Program-made: the position numbers and the translations under genes
Source: an uncultured Bacteroidota bacterium
GTDB taxonomy: Bacteria > Bacteroidota > Bacteroidia > JADZBD01
Direction of reading: 5' to 3'
Length of the DNA stretch: 8,870 bases
Assembly (NCBI GenBank): GCA_937924855.1
Contig: CALEYQ010000072.1
Location: forward strand, 1-8,870
The notes under the pieces: generated by a model
Seen by the model: only the letters and a program-made list of their open reading frames with translations
Database searches by the model: none
What the model was told of the DNA's origin: nothing
Part shown: positions 1-7,012 of the stretch, piece by piece
Layout: each line of letters opens with the position of its first letter
Numbering within the stretch: position 1 is the first letter of the stretch

Positions 1-73
1 GCCCCGATGGGGCTATTTGTTTGTCGCCCCGATGGGGCTATTTGTTTGTCGCCCCTACGGGGTGGGGTGTGTC
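1..73. repeat. Tandem intergenic hairpin repeats
   Basis: Two identical 25-base units stand head to tail at 1-25 and 26-50. Each begins with GCCCCGATGGGGC, a perfect 5-bp stem with a 3-base loop, followed by TATTTGTTTGTC. A third, diverged unit starts at 51 with GCCCCTACGGGG, keeping the stem but changing the loop from GAT to TAC, and its tail is altered (GTGTGTC). There are no unique spacers, so this is not CRISPR. The array touches the window edge and may continue to the left. Similar TACGG-loop hairpins are, from memory, common between genes in Bacteroidota. No transposase or RAYT-like gene is visible nearby. A role in transcript 3' ends or mRNA stability is only a guess. Confidence 0.85.
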
Positions 74-137
74 GCAAAATTATGGGTTTTGGGACGTGTG
101 ATTTCGTTTGGTTTTAAAGATTTCCGATATTGACCGG

Positions 138-170
138 TTTGGGCTGGATTCAAAAAAATATTTACATTCA
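138..170 (+). promoter_or_regulatory. Weak candidate promoter for the M15 peptidase
   Basis: TTTG at 138-141 followed after 21 bases by TACATTCA at 163-170 approximates the Bacteroidota -33/-7 pattern (TTTG, about 20 bases, TAnnTTTG), with mismatches at the last two bases of the -7 box. Initiation a few bases downstream would give a leader of roughly 12-15 bases before the ATG at 190. This would exclude the upstream TTG at 130 as a start. The match is weak. Confidence 0.25.
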
Positions 171-189
171 TTACCTAAACCAATTTTTT

Positions 190-960
190 ATGAAAGCAAT
201 CCGCAAAGGCGACAAAGGGAAACAGGTCGAAGCCTGGCAGTATTTTTTAATCGGTCGTGGTTATACCAATATCGTGGCCGATGGTGAGTTTGGTCCCAAT
301 ACCTATAAAGCAACCCTTGCTTTTCAAAATTCCGCCGGAATCCCTGCCGATGGAGTGGTTGGGAACACCACTTATACCGCGGCTATGAAAATGGGATTCC
401 TCCTGGTAAATGATCCGAAAGATAACTCCTCCACCGGACTCAACTGGCCTAAAATACCCTCCTTCAAACCGCTGACAGCTTCCCAAATGCAAAGCAGATT
501 TGGAAAAATTGAGTTTCGCATAAATCCGGACGGCAACTCCGTCACCATTCTTAACGATTGGAAATCTAAAAATATCGTTACGCTGGATATGCCATTCCTT
601 AAAAATACCGGTCCTTATTTTACTTCCAAAATATCCGTTCATAAAGACGCAGCAGATAAATTTCAAAAACTTTTTCGTGACTGGGAAGAAAAAGGTTTGC
701 TCCACCTGATAAAATCCTACGACGGTGCCTTTAATCCACGCCTTATCCGGGGCAGCAATACAACACTCAGTACGCATGCTTTCGGAATTGCCATCGATAT
801 TAATGTGCGCTGGAATGGCCTGGGTAGTGTGCCTGCACGCAAAGGTCAGGAAGGCTCTGTGCGCGAGTTGGTTCCCATCGCTAATAAACTTGGTTTTTTC
901 TGGGGCGGACATTTCACGAGAAAAGACGGTATGCATTTTGAACTGGCCAAAACTCCCTGA
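190..960 (+). CDS. Peptidoglycan-binding M15-type metallopeptidase
   Basis: Predicted zinc peptidase that cleaves peptidoglycan stem peptides (D,D-carboxypeptidase or L-Ala-D-Glu endopeptidase type) in the VanY/M15 superfamily. Residues about 3-66 form a PG_binding_1 domain, with the typical GDKGKQVEAWQ opening and DGEFGPNTYKATLAFQ core. A linker of about 30 residues follows, then the catalytic part at about 95-253. The M15 signature SxHxxGxAxD is complete at 194-203, giving zinc ligands H196 and D203. The third ligand, H249, lies in DGMHFEL. I chose the ATG at 190 because the protein then opens directly into the binding domain. The frame stays open to a TTG at 130, but that extension adds no signal peptide. 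Neither start gives a secretion signal, so the enzyme resembles an endolysin or uses an unrecognised export route. No holin or phage genes are nearby. The family call is firm; the exact bond cleaved is unknown. Confidence 0.88.
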   Translation: MKAIRKGDKGKQVEAWQYFLIGRGYTNIVADGEFGPNTYKATLAFQNSAGIPADGVVGNTTYTAAMKMGFLLVNDPKDNSSTGLNWPKIPSFKPLTASQMQSRFGKIEFRINPDGNSVTILNDWKSKNIVTLDMPFLKNTGPYFTSKISVHKDAADKFQKLFRDWEEKGLLHLIKSYDGAFNPRLIRGSNTTLSTHAFGIAIDINVRWNGLGSVPARKGQEGSVRELVPIANKLGFFWGGHFTRKDGMHFELAKTP

Positions 961-978
961 TTTTTTCGAATAATTTCA

Positions 979-1010
979 TTTCGCCAATCGGAATTTTTTT
1001 TGTATCTTAT
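979..1010 (+). promoter_or_regulatory. Candidate promoter for the amidohydrolase
   Basis: TATCTTAT at 1003-1010 resembles the Bacteroidota -7 box TAnnTTTG, with differences in the last two positions. TTTC at 979-982 could serve as the -33 element with a 20-base spacer. Both lie in the 71-base gap between two same-strand genes. No clear hairpin terminator for the upstream peptidase gene is visible in this gap, so read-through into the amidohydrolase is also possible. Confidence 0.35.
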
Positions 1011-1031
1011 TTCAAATTAAAATTTTGAAAT
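1009..1031. repeat. 8-bp inverted repeat just before a start codon
   Basis: ATTTCAAA at 1009-1016 and TTTGAAAT at 1024-1031 are perfect reverse complements separated by 7 bases. The right arm abuts the ATG of the amidohydrolase at 1032. In RNA this would form a weak, AU-rich hairpin over the ribosome landing area; in DNA it could be an operator. The same two 8-mers recur in the promoter region at 8778-8812. AT-rich composition makes chance occurrence quite possible. Confidence 0.5.
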
Positions 1032-1844
1032 ATGATTATCGACGTGCACACCCATTTGAACAACTACCACGAAGAGAAACAGGTTTCTGTAAACGATTGT
1101 CTCGACAACCTCACCGAATCCATGGAAAGGAACGGGGTTGATGTTGCCCTGGTGCTTACCTCCTATAAGGTGAACGAACACCGCCCACCCATTTCGAAAG
1201 TTGTGGAAGCTACCCGTGATCGGAAAAATATTTTTGTGGTAACCGGAATCAGTTATTTAAACTACAAGGAAAAAGACCTGCGTGAAATTGCCGATTACCT
1301 CAAGTCAGGTGAAGTAAAAGGACTGAAACTATATCCGGGGTATGAGCCTTTTTATCCTCACGACAACCGCCTGAAAGTGGTATATGAACTCGCCATTGAA
1401 TTTGATGTACCGGTTATGATTCATTCCGGCGACACCTATTCTCCAAAAGGTAAAGTGCGGTACTCGCATCCCCTCCATGTGGATGATGTTGCCGTAGATT
1501 TTCCCGAAGTGAAATTGGTAATCTGCCATGTAGGAAATCCATGGATCAAGGATTGTATGGAAGTGGTATATAAAAACACTAATGTTTACGCCGATTTTTC
1601 GGGTTTGGTTCTGGGAGATTTTTCGTACCGCTTTGAGAAATACATGAAGTCTCAACTGGAAGAAATGATCCTTTATGCCGGCGACCCCGATTACCTGCTT
1701 TACGGAACCGATTGGCCCATTTCCTCTATGAAATCATATCTGGCATTTATGAAGCAATTGGATCTTGAAGAGGAAAAAAAGGAAAAAATAATGTGGAAGA
1801 ATGCCGCGAAACTATTTAAGATTGATGTTTCTTCCTTCACCTGA
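1032..1844 (+). CDS. Metal-dependent amidohydrolase (amidohydro_2 type)
   Basis: Cytoplasmic TIM-barrel hydrolase or decarboxylase of 270 residues, a usual length for the amidohydrolase_2 family. The metal-binding HxH motif is right at the N-terminus (IDVHTH, H6 and H8). Further expected ligands are H131 (VMIHSGD), H166 (VICHVGNPW) and the catalytic aspartate D227 (LYGTDWPIS). KGLKLYPGY at 97-104 matches the strand that carries GxKLHP in relatives. There is no signal peptide or membrane segment. The family includes decarboxylases, lactonases and amidohydrolases acting on carboxylated rings, and the substrate cannot be read from sequence. The start is the first ATG after the 71-base gap and gives the canonical N-terminal strand. 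The 3' end overlaps the convergent permease gene by 33 bases, so neither gene has room for a separate terminator. Confidence 0.88.
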   Translation: MIIDVHTHLNNYHEEKQVSVNDCLDNLTESMERNGVDVALVLTSYKVNEHRPPISKVVEATRDRKNIFVVTGISYLNYKEKDLREIADYLKSGEVKGLKLYPGYEPFYPHDNRLKVVYELAIEFDVPVMIHSGDTYSPKGKVRYSHPLHVDDVAVDFPEVKLVICHVGNPWIKDCMEVVYKNTNVYADFSGLVLGDFSYRFEKYMKSQLEEMILYAGDPDYLLYGTDWPISSMKSYLAFMKQLDLEEEKKEKIMWKNAAKLFKIDVSSFT

Positions 1845-3047
1845 ATATTTTTTCAAGTTGCTTAGTGCCGGTAATACCAAGGAAATCAGCGTTACCATGC
1901 TCATGATTATAAAAACGCCCGGATAACCGAGGGGTGGAAAAATTTCTCCGCTCAGCCAGGTGGTCCATGATTCACAGCCATTGGTCATTCCCATAAATAT
2001 GCTGAATTGTGTTGCGGCAATAGCCGGCTTTGAAATGCCCATGAACCAGGTGTAAGTTGTAACAGTGAGCAGCCCGGCTCCAAAATACATCAACGATAAT
2101 AATCCCATCCAAAAGAAATCGTGGCCGGAATAGTCCCGGTAAACAAAAATTGCTGCGAAAAGCAAGGGCAATACTACCATAAATGCACTGATGGCAATTG
2201 CTTTTAATTTTCCGACGGTGTCGGATAACCATCCGCCTGACAAACTACCGATGGCTGTGGCAATAATGGAGGGAAGGGCAAAAAAGTACCCGGTTGCATC
2301 GGAGCTCAGTCCCATGTCGAGCAGGAATGGCCCTGCAAGTGCCCCGGCCGATTCAAAGGCGGCACCAATGGTTAGGGCAAAGAGAACAGCCAATAAAAAT
2401 TGTTTATTTTTAACAGAAGCCCAAACTTCTTTTCTGAAGGTGTTGAGTCTTTTGCTTTTTGATCCGTTTCCGGGCAATGGACTTTTAATTCCTGAATAGA
2501 ATAAGGCCAGCCCCGGTAGAGCCACCAGCACCACGATGAGCAAAACCAGAGCTTCATGCCCGAATTTATTGGCAAATACAATTCCTAGTCCGCCTATTCC
2601 GGCTCTTCCGGCAAGCATACCAAATTGCATCCAACCGTTTACCGAGCCCAGTTCTTCTTTGGGCGTAACGCTGATAGCGTAAGCGTCGATGGCGGCATCC
2701 TGAGTGCTGGCGGCAATAGCGTGAATAAAGAGGAATGGAAAAATAACAGGAGAAAAATCCATAAACAGGAGGGGGAGGAGGCTGAGGATCATCATGGACT
2801 GTGCGCCCAGAATCCATGCTTTGAAATTCCATTTTTCATTTCTGAAAACATCGATCAGAGGTGACCAGATGAATTTGAAAATCCAGGGGAAAATGACAAC
2901 CGAGGTGAAAGCGGTAATTTCTGGAACACCCATACCGGCATCTTTCCAAAGGGTGGGCAGTGTCCACCAGATAAAGCCGATGGGAGCACCTTCACCTAAA
3001 TATAGGAGTGAAAAAAGAATTTTTCTTCTTGTCTTCAGGCTTATCAC
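1812..3047 (-). CDS. AmpG-like MFS permease
   Basis: Inner-membrane transporter of 411 residues with about twelve hydrophobic segments and a polar central loop at about 188-213. Features recall the AmpG/acetyl-CoA-transporter branch of the MFS: an N-terminal SLLYLGEGAPIGF stretch, the KFIWSPLIDVF loop after the second helix, and STQDAAIDAYAI at 114-125. AmpG imports anhydromuropeptides during wall recycling, but relatives move siderophores or other solutes, so the substrate is open. The start is GTG at 3047; the next codons upstream reach an in-frame TAG at 3059, and no ATG lies near. It follows the antiporter gene by 20 bases and looks like the last cistron of the array. The tail overlaps the convergent amidohydrolase gene. 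Its link to ion handling is unclear; it may be a passenger on the transcript. Confidence 0.8.
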   Translation of the reverse strand: MISLKTRRKILFSLLYLGEGAPIGFIWWTLPTLWKDAGMGVPEITAFTSVVIFPWIFKFIWSPLIDVFRNEKWNFKAWILGAQSMMILSLLPLLFMDFSPVIFPFLFIHAIAASTQDAAIDAYAISVTPKEELGSVNGWMQFGMLAGRAGIGGLGIVFANKFGHEALVLLIVVLVALPGLALFYSGIKSPLPGNGSKSKRLNTFRKEVWASVKNKQFLLAVLFALTIGAAFESAGALAGPFLLDMGLSSDATGYFFALPSIIATAIGSLSGGWLSDTVGKLKAIAISAFMVVLPLLFAAIFVYRDYSGHDFFWMGLLSLMYFGAGLLTVTTYTWFMGISKPAIAATQFSIFMGMTNGCESWTTWLSGEIFPPLGYPGVFIIMSMVTLISLVLPALSNLKKYSGEGRNINLK

Positions 3048-3054
3048 ACCTGAA
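3034..3054 (-). promoter_or_regulatory. Hairpin with the permease GTG start in its loop
   Basis: TTCAGG and CCTGAA form a perfect 6-bp stem (3034-3039 with 3049-3054) around a 9-base loop. The GTG start codon of the permease (3047-3045) lies within that loop. The structure sits in the 20-base gap after the antiporter stop and could modulate translation. Stems of this size are not rare by chance. Confidence 0.35.
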
Positions 3055-3067
3055 AACTACGAAAAAA

Positions 3068-4267
3068 TCAGGGAGTGACCTGAGATTTGAGATCCACGGC
3101 TTTTCCTTTGGCAAAAAACAAGCCGAACATCATGAAAATGCTTGTGGCAAGAATAACAAAAACCAGAATTCCTTCGTTGAAATTGAAAATTTTATATTCC
3201 TCAGGAATACTGTAATAGAGAAGAATGGTAATCAATCCCCTTGGGGCAATCAGAATTTCAGGAAAAATTTCGGTTTTCAAAAACACCCTGAGGTTGATGT
3301 AGCGCAAAATATACATGGCAATAAGAATCAGTGTGCCGGGGATAAACACTTCAGGTAATAAAACAGATTCAATCTGAATGCTGAATCCGAATGCTACAAA
3401 GAAGAGGGTTCGGATGAAAAACGCCATTTCGAGGGTCATAACCTCCACTTGCTTTAGCCCGTCTTTTATGCTTTGTTGGTTGAAGAAATTTTTGAAGGGA
3501 GTATTCAAAAATAAATGGGCATTGTTCAGCATAAGGCCAAAAATAAGGATGAGCAGGAGAGAGCTGAGGTGAAATATTTTTCCGAAGGCGTAGGCCAGAA
3601 TCATCATCGAAAAAAGGAAAAATATTTTTACACGGGTTTTGATCCGGTCCAGGGCAAAAAGCAATAGAAGGGAAAAAATCAGGGAGATAAGAATGGTAAT
3701 CAGGAGGGAAAGGCTGAAGTTCCCCACGCCGGACCAGGTTGTGATTTCAAAAAAAGCAAACAGGTTAAATACAATGATGCCTATGATATCGGAAAAAGTG
3801 GCTTCATACACCATGAATTCTTTTTTTTCTTCCGGTAAGCGGTGAACGCTGGGAATTACAATGGCCGAACTGATTACGGAAAGGGGAATGGCGTACATAA
3901 CGCCGTTCATAAATTCACATCCGGTGAAATATTGAATGATAAACGCAATGGAAACGGTGGAAATGACAAGGAGGAGAATCGCAGTAAATAAGGAAGAGCG
4001 GATAAGTTTGGCTCTGTTGGCGGTTAATTTCAGATCAAGTGAGCCTTCCAGTACGATCAGGATTAGTCCAATGGCTCCAAGAATGGAAATGAGTTTGAAG
4101 GGTATTACAAACGGAATGTCGAAATTTTTACAGGCCATATTGGCCAGAATGCCGGTTGTGATGAGGAGAAGTACGCTGGGAACCTTTAGTTTGTCGGCAA
4201 TAAGGTTGAAAAAATAGGACAGGACTATGAGTCCGCAAACGAGTATGATGATGTGATAGGGGTCCAT
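3068..4267 (-). CDS. Cation/proton antiporter of the CPA superfamily
   Basis: Integral membrane Na+/H+ or K+/H+ exchanger of 399 residues with about twelve hydrophobic segments. Support comes from the early DKLKVPSVLLLITTGIL segment, FxEGSLDL-like residues at 72-79, and the ion-site helix EATFSD at 155-160. The last of these aligns with ESLLND of NhaP-type proteins, so D160 is the likely ion-binding aspartate. RGLITILL at 343-350 matches the conserved arginine helix. Serine S159 replaces the usual Asn or Asp partner. Only about 15 polar residues follow the last helix, so there is no RCK/TrkA nucleotide-sensing domain as in Kef systems. ATG at 4267 comes 13 bases after the small MscS stop. Membership in the family is firm; ion choice and stoichiometry are not. 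In this operon it would adjust internal cation and pH levels together with the K+ channel. Confidence 0.85.
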   Translation of the reverse strand: MDPYHIIILVCGLIVLSYFFNLIADKLKVPSVLLLITTGILANMACKNFDIPFVIPFKLISILGAIGLILIVLEGSLDLKLTANRAKLIRSSLFTAILLLVISTVSIAFIIQYFTGCEFMNGVMYAIPLSVISSAIVIPSVHRLPEEKKEFMVYEATFSDIIGIIVFNLFAFFEITTWSGVGNFSLSLLITILISLIFSLLLLFALDRIKTRVKIFFLFSMMILAYAFGKIFHLSSLLLILIFGLMLNNAHLFLNTPFKNFFNQQSIKDGLKQVEVMTLEMAFFIRTLFFVAFGFSIQIESVLLPEVFIPGTLILIAMYILRYINLRVFLKTEIFPEILIAPRGLITILLYYSIPEEYKIFNFNEGILVFVILATSIFMMFGLFFAKGKAVDLKSQVTP

Positions 4268-4276
4268 AGGGGACCC
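4260..4276 (-). promoter_or_regulatory. GC-rich hairpin over the antiporter start
   Basis: GGGTCC (4260-4265) and GGACCC (4271-4276) form a perfect 6-bp GC-rich stem with a 5-base loop. On the minus strand the first two bases of the antiporter ATG (4267-4265) are in the loop and the third is in the stem. The hairpin fills most of the 13-base gap after the small MscS stop. It could hold translation low until ribosomes arriving from upstream open it. This is inferred from base pairing only. Confidence 0.45.
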
Positions 4277-4280
4277 AAAT

Positions 4281-5180
4281 TTACGGGTTAATTTTCACTT
4301 TAAGCTCGGGAGCTTCAACAATGTGGAAGGTGGCGCTGGCAAAGCGGAATTTGTCCTTATGGATATCAGCCTGTTCAAGGATTCGGGTAAAGAGGGCATC
4401 TTTGGTAACCCTTCTTTTTTTGTAGTCAACGGGATATCGGAGAGTGAATTCAACCCAGTTGTCATTAGCTACCAGGCTTGCCGTGGGTTCTGTGGTGGCG
4501 TTTTCCAGGCGGTATTTTTTTACCATGGAGGCCCAGGTTTCACGTGCGGTTCTGGAATAATCCCCAACAACTATTTGGGCCGATTCCAGAAGGACTTGTT
4601 TTACAAGTTTATAATCGGAGCCGTATTGAATGGGAACCTGAATTTCATCCCACAGGAATGGGAAATCGCCCGAATAATTAAAGACCGGTGCTTTAAAAAC
4701 AAAGCTGTTGGCTACCCTCACTATACGACCGTTGTACTGGTCGCCTTTTACCCATTCTCCTGTTTCCATAAGGGTTGTGCGCAGCATGCCAATATCAATC
4801 ACGTCGCCTTTAATACCACCTAGTTCCACCCGGTCTCCAACCTTATAAAATCCGCCGAAGGCAACGGCCATCCAACCCGCAAAAGAAGCAATTACCTCCT
4901 GCAGTGCAAAGGCGATACCCGCACCTGCAACACCCAGGGCAACAGTAACTCCACCCAGTTGCCGGTAGAAAATCAAAATTCCGATGATGATAGAAAAAGC
5001 ATAGCCGAAAAAGTTAAGGGCTTTGCGTGTTCGATACCGGATATCAGTATCGGTAATACGGGAGGTGGCCACTTTTTTTACGAGAAGCACCAGAAGCCAG
5101 ATAATAAAAAGCCATACCCCCAGAGTGGCCCATTTTCCCAGAGCCGGGCTATTAAGTATGTCTGAAAAGAATTGCTCCAA
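4281..5180 (-). CDS. Small MscS-type mechanosensitive channel
   Basis: Inner-membrane channel of 299 residues, close to E. coli MscS in size, which opens under membrane tension to release solutes. Hydrophobic helices lie at about 16-35 and 55-72. The pore-lining helix is at about 78-110, with the glycine/alanine pattern VALGVAGAGIAFAL and the FGGFYKVGDRVELGG elbow entering the beta domain. The beta domain carries an unusual polar stretch, METGEWVKGDQYNGRIVRVANS (138-159), where relatives have a shorter turn before the PNS motif; here the motif reads ANS. The mixed C-terminal domain ends at 299. The start is TTG at 5180: an in-frame TAA lies three codons upstream, and the next methionine is residue 104, inside the pore helix. 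The TTG comes two bases after the stop of the large MscS gene, which suggests translational coupling. Confidence 0.88.
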   Translation of the reverse strand: MEQFFSDILNSPALGKWATLGVWLFIIWLLVLLVKKVATSRITDTDIRYRTRKALNFFGYAFSIIIGILIFYRQLGGVTVALGVAGAGIAFALQEVIASFAGWMAVAFGGFYKVGDRVELGGIKGDVIDIGMLRTTLMETGEWVKGDQYNGRIVRVANSFVFKAPVFNYSGDFPFLWDEIQVPIQYGSDYKLVKQVLLESAQIVVGDYSRTARETWASMVKKYRLENATTEPTASLVANDNWVEFTLRYPVDYKKRRVTKDALFTRILEQADIHKDKFRFASATFHIVEAPELKVKINP

Positions 5181-5182
5181 GT

Positions 5183-7012
5183 TTATTTATCGTTTTTCTT
5201 AATATTAAAAGAAGGTGGGATGTAATCGGGAGGAAGATAGTCAGCGGGAATGGTGGTTGCGTTTCCATCGCGTAATCCCCGGTAGTGGGGAGATAGAATT
5301 TCTACTCCGGCTTCATTGAATTTGTCTTGTATGTTTTGGTGGAGTGAGGAATAGGTTTCCGCCATTAGGTTGGGATTCTCCGTGTATGCGTTAATCTGGT
5401 AGGCCACATAAAAATCATCCAGACTTGTTTGCAGCACAAAGGGTTCTTTTTTGTTGCTTATTTCTTTGGAAGCTTTGGCGGCAGAAATCAAAAGTTCATG
5501 TACTTTCTTCCAGGGCACATCGTAGCCAATAGTGACGGTGGTATGCAGAATAAGCCCAAGGTTCTGACTAGAACTGGAGTAGTTTACAGAATGTCCACTG
5601 AGAACCGAGGAATTAGGAACTGTGATGTCCTCATTTTTGATGGTTCTTATCCGGGTAACTAATAAGTTTTTTTCAATCACATCTCCTGTAACCTCTCCGA
5701 TTTTTACCCGGTCGCCGATTTTAAAGGGTCGCATATAGGTAATTACCATGCCGGCCACGATATTGGAAATGGCTGAGCTGGACCCGAATGAAATCAGAAC
5801 CCCAAGGAAAACGGATACTCCCTGAAAAATAGGAGAGTCGGAACCGGGCAGGTATGGGAAAATCATGATGAACATGAAGGCGTAGAGCAGAAACTTCAGA
5901 ATGTTAAAGGTGGGAATTGCCCATTCCTTATGGAAACCGGAAAGCACGAGAGCTCCGTTTTGAATTTCAAGAGCCAGAAAGCGAAAGAACTTAATGGCAT
6001 ATCGTGTAACCATGTAAATGATTACGATGGTTATCAGGTTGGGAAGGTATCCAATTAGCCCACTGCCGATTTTTTTAAGCGGAGTAAGAATCCATCCAAA
6101 AAGAATTTCTGCCCAGCCTTGTGTCCACGGAAACACACTGAAGAGGAATGGAAGCACCAGGTATAAAACGGTGATGATGATGATAATCCTGAGAACTTTA
6201 TTAAGGAAAAGGAAAAACCCAAGCTGCCGGTCGCTGTCGAGTAACTGGTACGTTTTAATTTTCAGTCCTTTAAACCAATTGTCTTTTTTTCCGCTAAGCC
6301 AGGTGGCAGAACGTTTAAAAAGACTGTTTACGCCGTAGATAATTAAAATGGCGCCTGCAAGAATAAGTAACACAAGACCAATGCGCAACAATATACTGAG
6401 GAGGGTGTGTTCTTTTATTTCATTGGTTACGGCGTCAGCTATCAGATTTCGGTAATTTTTTGCAAGTGCCTCAATAGTTTCATCGGCCCAGAACCCATCG
6501 GTTTCGGTTAGGCTTAGAATAATCTTGTCGCGGTAGGCAATTTCAATGGAGTTTTCCGAACGGGTAATAACCAGGCTGTCTTTGGAAAAATTTTCCAGTT
6601 CGTATAGTTTTTTAATGCGTTGGGTAATGGCATTTGCTCTTTCGGCCGGCTGGAAACTTCCCGAGCGTGCGTATATAAAAAACAATGTGTCTTTAAAGGG
6701 GGCAACCGGAAATCCTTTGGTAGTTTTTCTTAAATGGGAAATGTGTTCCAGTTTTTGGGCTTTTCTTGCACTGTCGGCCTTACTCAGAGAGTTAAGCCGG
6801 AGTTCCAGTTCACTTCTTTTGGCCTTTTCTTCCGATTTTAGTTTTTCCAGTTCGGTCAACAGCTCTATTTTCTTCAGGGAGTCATAAATCCTCTCCTGTT
6901 CCATTTTCAGAAGTTGAACCTGCAGTATGTGGGAACCGTCGGCCGAATCCTGAGCCGGAAAAGTGGCGGGAAAAAGAAAAAGAAATGGAAGAATATATTT
7001 AAGGAGATTCAT
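5183..7012 (-). CDS. Large MscS-type channel with periplasmic domain
   Basis: Mechanosensitive channel of 609 residues, about twice the MscS core. A signal peptide (residues 1-20, ending FPA) precedes a coiled-coil-like charged segment (about 28-96). A periplasmic alpha/beta domain (about 105-195) follows, bearing RSGSFQPAERANAI, an RxGxxxPxERA pattern I recall from other large MscS proteins. Membrane helices lie near 203-228, 266-292, 323-345 and 370-390. The pore helix is at about 396-428, followed by RPFKIGDRVKIGEVTGDV and the VPNSSV motif (465-470) of the beta domain. The proline-rich tail (590-600) follows SPHYRGLRDG. ATG at 7012 overlaps the K+ channel stop by 14 bases, so translation is probably coupled. 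The periplasmic domain may sense the wall or envelope, which is inference. It forms a long/short channel pair with the next gene. Confidence 0.9.
   Translation of the reverse strand: MNLLKYILPFLFLFPATFPAQDSADGSHILQVQLLKMEQERIYDSLKKIELLTELEKLKSEEKAKRSELELRLNSLSKADSARKAQKLEHISHLRKTTKGFPVAPFKDTLFFIYARSGSFQPAERANAITQRIKKLYELENFSKDSLVITRSENSIEIAYRDKIILSLTETDGFWADETIEALAKNYRNLIADAVTNEIKEHTLLSILLRIGLVLLILAGAILIIYGVNSLFKRSATWLSGKKDNWFKGLKIKTYQLLDSDRQLGFFLFLNKVLRIIIIITVLYLVLPFLFSVFPWTQGWAEILFGWILTPLKKIGSGLIGYLPNLITIVIIYMVTRYAIKFFRFLALEIQNGALVLSGFHKEWAIPTFNILKFLLYAFMFIMIFPYLPGSDSPIFQGVSVFLGVLISFGSSSAISNIVAGMVITYMRPFKIGDRVKIGEVTGDVIEKNLLVTRIRTIKNEDITVPNSSVLSGHSVNYSSSSQNLGLILHTTVTIGYDVPWKKVHELLISAAKASKEISNKKEPFVLQTSLDDFYVAYQINAYTENPNLMAETYSSLHQNIQDKFNEAGVEILSPHYRGLRDGNATTIPADYLPPDYIPPSFNIKKNDK

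Noticed and set aside
1..50. Possible CRISPR array from the two identical 25-base units
   Set aside because: The units abut directly with no unique spacers, and no cas-like gene is present.
247..936. Long minus-strand open frame of 229 codons
   Set aside because: It lies antisense to the peptidase, whose zinc motif and binding domain are intact; the antisense product shows no recognisable domain.
961..1001. Intrinsic terminator after the peptidase, suggested by T-runs
   Set aside because: No stable GC stem precedes either T-run.
190..3047. Wall-recycling unit formed by the M15 peptidase and the AmpG-like permease
   Set aside because: The genes are on opposite strands, separated by the amidohydrolase, and the permease substrate is unknown; proximity alone is too weak.
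4323..4823. Plus-strand open frame of 166 codons
   Set aside because: It is antisense to the small MscS gene, which has clear family motifs; the frame looks like a by-product of codon bias.
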